Assembly: GCF_000967725.1 (NCBI RefSeq)
Contig: NZ_JXYE01000003.1
Coordinates: 310,001-374,000 of the forward strand
Direction: 5' to 3'
From: Loktanella sp. S4079
Lineage (GTDB): Bacteria > Pseudomonadota > Alphaproteobacteria > Rhodobacterales > Rhodobacteraceae
DNA length: 64,000 nt
The first letter of the stretch is position 1, and every line of letters begins with the position of its first letter. Made by a program: the position numbers and the translations under genes. Shown in pieces: positions 59,760 through 64,000 of this stretch. The notes below the pieces were generated by a model that did no database searches, was not told the origin of the DNA, and worked only from the letters and a program-made list of their open reading frames with translations.

Positions 59760-60833
59760 ATGGCTGTTGCTGACAATCTCACAATTCCAGTTCAGCGTGA
59801 AAATCGGCGGGCCAAAGCCCGCCGTGCGCATATTTGGCTGGCCCTTTTGCTGGCCATGACCGCGATCCTTAGCCTTGCGACTGGCCCGACAGGTACCTCG
59901 CTTTGGGGGGCATTGGCTAAACTATTTACTGGCGAAGAGCTCACCACAATGGAGCGGGTTGTGCTTTGGGATATCCGGTTGCCGCGCCTCATTTTGGGAA
60001 TGACGGTTGGCGCATCTTTGGCGGTGTCGGGCACAGTGATGCAGGGGCTATTTCGGAACCCACTGGCCGACCCCGGCTTGGTTGGCGTTGGCGCGGGTGC
60101 AGGATTGGGCGCGATTGTCGCCATCGTTTTGGGGGCGTTCCTTCCGCTCTGGCTCCAAGACGCTGCTGGGTATTACCTCGTGTCGTTCTCTGCGTTCTTT
60201 GGGGGCTGGCTCTCGACGATTATCCTCTACCGCGTTTCGACCCGACGGGGGCAGACATCGGTCGCGACCATGCTCTTGGCGGGGATCGCGCTTGGCGCGC
60301 TTGCCGGGGCAGTATCCGGAATTTTGGTCTATATGGCCGATGATCAGCAACTGCGTGACCTGACCTTTTGGGGGATGGGATCACTTGCCGGGGCAACATG
60401 GACCAAAGTCCTCGTGGCGGGCCCGCTGATCGGCTTGGCCCTGATCGCATCATTATTTTTGGGGCAAGGACTCAACGGGCTTGCTCTGGGCGAGGCAACG
60501 GCAGCGCACCTTGGTATCCCCGTACAGCGACTCAAATCGGCAGCAATTATGATTGTGGCAGCCGCGACTGGCGCGGCTGTCGCTGTTTCGGGCGGGATCG
60601 GCTTTATCGGGATCGTGGTGCCACATTTGCTACGCCTCGCGACAGGGCCGGATCACGATACGCTCTTGCCAAATGCTGCGCTCTTGGGGGCGACGCTGTT
60701 GCTAGCGGCAGACATCATCAGCCGATTAATCATTGCACCAGCTGAATTGCCAATTGGCATCGTTACCGCAGTTTTGGGATCACCGGTGTTCCTATGGATC
60801 CTTCTGCGTCGACGCGGCATGGCGGAGTTCTAA
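59760..60833 (+). CDS. hmuU: Heme ABC transporter permease HmuU
   Basis: A 357-residue FecCD-type permease with about ten membrane helices. Signatures: W-D-I-R-L-P-R-L-I-L-G-M-T-V-G-A-S-L-A-V (about 63), N-P-L-A-D-P-G-L-V-G-V-G-A-G-A (about 100), and near the end G-F-I-G-I-V-V-P-H-L-L-R (about 283, the coupling region). Both the order and the spacing to hmuT (1 bp) and hmuV (2 bp) mark one operon. Confidence 0.95.
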   Translation: MAVADNLTIPVQRENRRAKARRAHIWLALLLAMTAILSLATGPTGTSLWGALAKLFTGEELTTMERVVLWDIRLPRLILGMTVGASLAVSGTVMQGLFRNPLADPGLVGVGAGAGLGAIVAIVLGAFLPLWLQDAAGYYLVSFSAFFGGWLSTIILYRVSTRRGQTSVATMLLAGIALGALAGAVSGILVYMADDQQLRDLTFWGMGSLAGATWTKVLVAGPLIGLALIASLFLGQGLNGLALGEATAAHLGIPVQRLKSAAIMIVAAATGAAVAVSGGIGFIGIVVPHLLRLATGPDHDTLLPNAALLGATLLLAADIISRLIIAPAELPIGIVTAVLGSPVFLWILLRRRGMAEF

Positions 60834-60835
60834 TC

Positions 60836-61624
60836 ATGATCGAAGCAAAAGACATCAAAGTCAAAATTGGTAAAGCCGCCATTTTGCATGGCATCAACTT
60901 TGCTGCCGAGCCGGGAAAGGTCACAGCAATCGTTGGGCCGAACGGATCGGGAAAGACGACTTTGTTACGGGCAATTACCGACGAAATTCCGTGGACAGGG
61001 ACAATCACCGTCAACGGGAAACAGATCCGCGACTACAAATCGTGGGAACTGGCCGCCGTGCGGGGGGTCTTGCCGCAGGCGGCGACGCTCGCCTTTCCAT
61101 TCACCGTGATCGAAGTGGTGCGCATGGGGCTGACGTCTGGGGTGCACGGCAACAAGGATGCGCTGGCATCGCAGGCTCTGGCACGGGTCGGTCTATCTGG
61201 CTACGAGGACCGCTTTTTTCAGGAGCTTTCTGGCGGGGAACAGCAACGCGCCCATCTGGCGCGGGTTTTGTGCCAAGTCTGGGAACCTGTGGTCGATGGT
61301 CAGCCACGTTGGCTGCTGCTGGATGAACCCGTTGCCAGCTTGGACATCGGGCATCAGCTATTGATCATGCGCTGCCTGCAAGACTACGCCAAACGCGGTG
61401 GAGGTGTGATCGCCGTCATGCACGACCTGAACCTCACGGCGATGGTAGCGGATGCAGTCACCATCGTGGCCCGTGGTAAGGCAATCGCCCAAGGTCCGGT
61501 CCATGAGGTCCTGAACGATCAGGCGCTGTCAGATGCCTATGACTGCAAGCTGAAAACAAACACGCCACCGATGCGGGGCATGCGCTATATCCTGCCGCAA
61601 GCGGCCGAAGCACTACACGCGTAA
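60836..61624 (+). CDS. hmuV: Heme ABC transporter ATP-binding protein HmuV
   Basis: A 262-residue ABC ATPase with Walker A G-P-N-G-S-G-K-T-T (about 37-45), Q-loop Q-A-A-T-L-A-F (about 80), signature L-S-G-G-E-Q-Q-R (about 132-139), Walker B W-L-L-L-D-E-P (about 160-166) and the H-loop V-M-H-D-L-N (about 194). The ATG at 60836 has GGCGGAG upstream; the frame open from 60794 lies inside hmuU and is not used. It drives heme import with HmuU. Confidence 0.96.
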   Translation: MIEAKDIKVKIGKAAILHGINFAAEPGKVTAIVGPNGSGKTTLLRAITDEIPWTGTITVNGKQIRDYKSWELAAVRGVLPQAATLAFPFTVIEVVRMGLTSGVHGNKDALASQALARVGLSGYEDRFFQELSGGEQQRAHLARVLCQVWEPVVDGQPRWLLLDEPVASLDIGHQLLIMRCLQDYAKRGGGVIAVMHDLNLTAMVADAVTIVARGKAIAQGPVHEVLNDQALSDAYDCKLKTNTPPMRGMRYILPQAAEALHA

Positions 61625-61630
61625 CTGCAA

Positions 61631-61672
61631 ACAACAATCGGCGCGCTAGGCAAAAAACGCGTCGATTGTTGT
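61631..61672. terminator. Long inverted repeat between hmuV and the RTX gene, probable bidirectional terminator
   Basis: ACAACAATCGGCGCG (61631-61645) is repeated inverted at 61658-61672 with one mismatch, on a 12-base loop. It starts 6 bp after the hmuV stop; its loop holds the stop codon of the minus-strand RTX gene and its right arm covers that gene's last codons. T tracts are poor, so termination strength is uncertain. Confidence 0.65.
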
Positions 61673-63970
61673 GTCGACCAGTGTGACCATCGTGTCATCT
61701 TCGTAAGTGATCGTCAGATCGCTGCCATCGGCGATGATACTAAATCCAGCAAATGTTGATATCCCTTGCGAATAGGCCGCAAGTGCCTTGGACAACGCAC
61801 CGCTGCCATCGGCGCTGAACTCTACTGTGTCACCTTTTCCAAGGTTAAAGTCCAAGATCGTATTGATCCCACCGGTCACAATAAAGCGGTCTGCACCCGA
61901 CCCGCCAATTAACGTATTGGTCCCGTCTCCGCTAATTAGCACGTCATCGCCAGATTGACCGTGCAGCAGATCGTCATCATCGCCGCCAAAGACAACATCG
62001 TCCCCTGCACGCGCAAAGATGCGATCATCGCCAGCACCACCTTCGATCCAATTGTCCCCAATGTTGCCAAGGATACTGTTGTGTAGATCGTTCCCGATGA
62101 CACTAGCATTATCCTGCCCAATGATCAGCATACCCTCGAGATACTCACCCATGTTGGTTGATCCATCGATCGCAGCACGCTGCCAGCCGCTCGTACCATC
62201 GACGGTTTCGAAATCATCGTCTGGTCCTTGCTCTTGGTAGTCTTCCTCGCTGTCGGTTTCGGGTGTCTCTTCTTCCACTTCGTCGACAGTGTCCTCGACC
62301 ACGGGGTCTTGCGGCTCTGGTATGGTTGGCTCTTCGTCTTCTGTTGGCTCGGGCTCTTGAACCGGCGTTTCTGGCTCGACCTCAATTGCGTCATCTTCGT
62401 CAACGACTGGTTCTTCGACGACTTCCTCTTCGGGTTCGGGCTCAGAAACCTCTGGCTCTGGCAACTGTGGCTCTTGTACAGGCTGATCGACCTCGTCGTC
62501 TGTCTCTTGTCGTTGTGGCTCTCGGACAAGCTCCTGCTCTGGCACGTCATCAAAGCTATAGACGGCATCGGCAAAAACCACGGTTTCAAAGTTCGTCAAT
62601 CGGGTCACATTCACCCCGTAAGCGACGATGAGTGTCTCGCCGTCGCGGGCAATGCCGTAGCTCGCCAGTTCTTGTTCGAAAATAACCTTGTCTGTCCCTT
62701 TGCCACCATCCAGCACATCTGTGCCAGCGGACGCATAGACCGTATCTGTCCCCGTCCCCATATCAACCGTGTCATCGCCAGCACCCGTGTGCGCTATATC
62801 TGCGGCATCCATCAATGAAATCGTTGCGCCTGCATCCGATGCAGTCACCTCATCCGAACGCACAGTACCGACGACATGCTCAAACGTGACCTCATTGGCA
62901 TCCTTGTCCGTTGGCGCGCCATAAGACGTCCCCTCGTTAAAGAAGACAGAAGGTGACATATATTCAATTTCATCGCCGGTCCGGATCGAACTGACCACTG
63001 AAACGGTGTTATTTTGATCCAAGCCGCCGTGAAAATTGATATCCCGATTGGTGCTTGTCACCTCGACATTGTTGCCGGTCGCTGACGTATAGCTGGCAAA
63101 GACAACCGCGTGGCGGGTGTCCGTGATGGATAGATCCGTAAACGAGCTATCATAAACATCGCGTATCCAAACACCGTAACCGTTGCCGCCAGAGCCTTTG
63201 TCATGGGCGCCGTCAATGATGATATCATCCATGCTAAAGTCGGTCGAATTCGCAACCGTAATCCCATGTGATGCGGCGTCAATGATGGCGACATCCTCGA
63301 CCACGGCACCGCTGGTTCCCGCGATTGAAATGGCTGTTGCGCCGTCTTTGGTCTTCATCGTGTTGGAAAACTTTGATGCGTCCGGCTCGCCCCAGGCGCC
63401 GGCGATCGTAAAGCCCGACAGCGTGTTCCCCTCGAGGATTTCACGTGTCTCTACAGTGGTGATATCCGGATCAAAATCAAACGGCAGTTCAGTATCAAAC
63501 GCAAGTGTATTGCCATCGACTGCCGTCACCTCGACCAAGACAGTGCGCAGATCTTTGTCCTTTTGCCACTTCTCATCGCCGATTTCGTCGAAAAAGGCGT
63601 CCGTATTCTTTTGCGTGATGTAGATAAAATCACCCACGCCGATGTCATGACCCGAGGCAACAGTGATCTCTTTGCTTCCGGCATCAGCTGATGTCGCCAG
63701 CGCAATGGTGTCGATAATCTCTGGCTCAAAGACATCATGGCCGACCTGAATGACCGGGACATTTTTCATATCGCTAGCGGTGTAAATGACGGTCTCTTCC
63801 GCACCCGCGCCGACGATTGAAATGTCGCTCCGATCAATGACCAATGTTTCGGTGAAATAGTAGCTCCCCGCCTCAAGATGAATCGTCGTCCCCGATTCTG
63901 CCGAATCAATCAGCGCCTGAATGTCAGCCGTCGACATATCACTGGTCGTATAGATATCGGTTGCGGGCAT
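61646..63970 (-). CDS. Large secreted beta-helix/RTX protein with acidic Pro-Glu linker
   Basis: A 774-residue protein without a classical signal peptide. Residues 1-370 look like a right-handed parallel beta-helix (I-H-L-E-A-G-S-Y-Y-F, G-F-T-I-A-G-A-W, later A-S-H-G-I-T-V-A and W-I-R-D-V-Y-D-S-S-F repeats), a fold common in polysaccharide lyases and adhesins. A first RTX-like block is about 400-440. An acidic linker dominated by P, E, D and V spans about 478-590. A second RTX block (G-G-A-G-D-D-R-I-F, G-D-D-V-L-I-S-G-D-G) spans about 627-697 and a type I secretion-like C-terminus ends the protein. Type I secretion is expected, though no ABC exporter gene is in the window. Substrate unknown. 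Confidence 0.85.
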   Translation of the reverse strand: MPATDIYTTSDMSTADIQALIDSAESGTTIHLEAGSYYFTETLVIDRSDISIVGAGAEETVIYTASDMKNVPVIQVGHDVFEPEIIDTIALATSADAGSKEITVASGHDIGVGDFIYITQKNTDAFFDEIGDEKWQKDKDLRTVLVEVTAVDGNTLAFDTELPFDFDPDITTVETREILEGNTLSGFTIAGAWGEPDASKFSNTMKTKDGATAISIAGTSGAVVEDVAIIDAASHGITVANSTDFSMDDIIIDGAHDKGSGGNGYGVWIRDVYDSSFTDLSITDTRHAVVFASYTSATGNNVEVTSTNRDINFHGGLDQNNTVSVVSSIRTGDEIEYMSPSVFFNEGTSYGAPTDKDANEVTFEHVVGTVRSDEVTASDAGATISLMDAADIAHTGAGDDTVDMGTGTDTVYASAGTDVLDGGKGTDKVIFEQELASYGIARDGETLIVAYGVNVTRLTNFETVVFADAVYSFDDVPEQELVREPQRQETDDEVDQPVQEPQLPEPEVSEPEPEEEVVEEPVVDEDDAIEVEPETPVQEPEPTEDEEPTIPEPQDPVVEDTVDEVEEETPETDSEEDYQEQGPDDDFETVDGTSGWQRAAIDGSTNMGEYLEGMLIIGQDNASVIGNDLHNSILGNIGDNWIEGGAGDDRIFARAGDDVVFGGDDDDLLHGQSGDDVLISGDGTNTLIGGSGADRFIVTGGINTILDFNLGKGDTVEFSADGSGALSKALAAYSQGISTFAGFSIIADGSDLTITYEDDTMVTLVDTTIDAFFA

Positions 63971-64000
63971 GGCTGAATCCTTTCTGGCTGGGGGAGGTAG

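Noticed and set aside
62158..62818. Plus-strand frames opposite the acidic linker of the beta-helix/RTX gene
   Set aside because: They arise from the P/E/D codon pattern of the linker read backwards (Leu/Arg/Phe-rich) and carry no features.

Overview
The window is a continuous, gene-dense piece of chromosome from an alphaproteobacterium. The best fit is the marine Roseobacter group of the Rhodobacterales. This rests on the gene neighbourhoods (DUF3576-leuS-lptE-holA; pmbA-phosphatase-DUF4170-waaA-lpxK; rnhB-ccrM; hmuSTUV facing a TonB receptor), on families typical of that group (DUF2125, DUF6525, DUF4170, TIGR03862), and on a cell-cycle methyltransferase of the CcrM type. No phage, transposase, integrase, CRISPR array or rRNA operon was seen. 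The only structural RNA gene found is tRNA-Arg(CCT). Base composition is fairly even, except for an AT-richer membrane protein gene at 42556-44292.

Layout, left part. 1-900: minus-strand end of a lysine-metabolism dehydrogenase and a histidine phosphatase. 1301-6735: a small secreted protein, recQ, then module A (periplasmic binding-protein/OmpA fusion plus a PilJ-domain protein). 6840-13678: RNA genes truB, rpsO and pnp, with a DUF1643 protein, an anchored RTX protein, a Zur-box-controlled zinc GTPase and a DUF6525 protein inserted among them. 13801-19399: a small outer-membrane protein, a peroxide/quinone detoxification group, rluA, yggS and a very highly expressed porin. 19543-24048: leuS, lptE and holA. 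24103-27174: a YjbH/YjbF exopolysaccharide secretion set with a small GfcA/YjbE-like protein.

Layout, right part. 27237-31148: a flavoprotein, MscS channel, enoyl-CoA hydratase and SDR, all on the minus strand. 31266-34362: tandem DUF2125 proteins. 34414-39025: pmbA, a CysQ-like phosphatase, DUF4170, waaA and lpxK. 39073-42549: dsbA, a DUF721 protein, mutY and alkB. 42556-44292: a DCC-HTTM fusion. 44517-46348: ccrM and rnhB. 46470-50978: two exported hypotheticals, a membrane-tethered winged-helix regulator and module B, a second copy of the binding-protein/OmpA plus PilJ pair. 51032-52894: hemerythrin, a LacI regulator and the tRNA. 52906-61624: a complete heme uptake locus (receptor, ExbB, two ExbD, TonB, and divergent HmuSTUV). 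61646-63970: a large beta-helix/RTX protein.

How the parts work together: much of the window concerns the cell envelope, namely porin, LptE, WaaA, LpxK, Yjb proteins, OmpA-type proteins, the TonB system and RTX proteins. The strongest leads for undescribed biology are the duplicated binding-protein/OmpA + PilJ module with its adjacent membrane-bound transcription factor, the DCC-HTTM fusion, and three GANTC sites packed just upstream of the GANTC methyltransferase gene. Most other regions are ordinary for the lineage. All family assignments are by recognition of sequence motifs; no database search was run.
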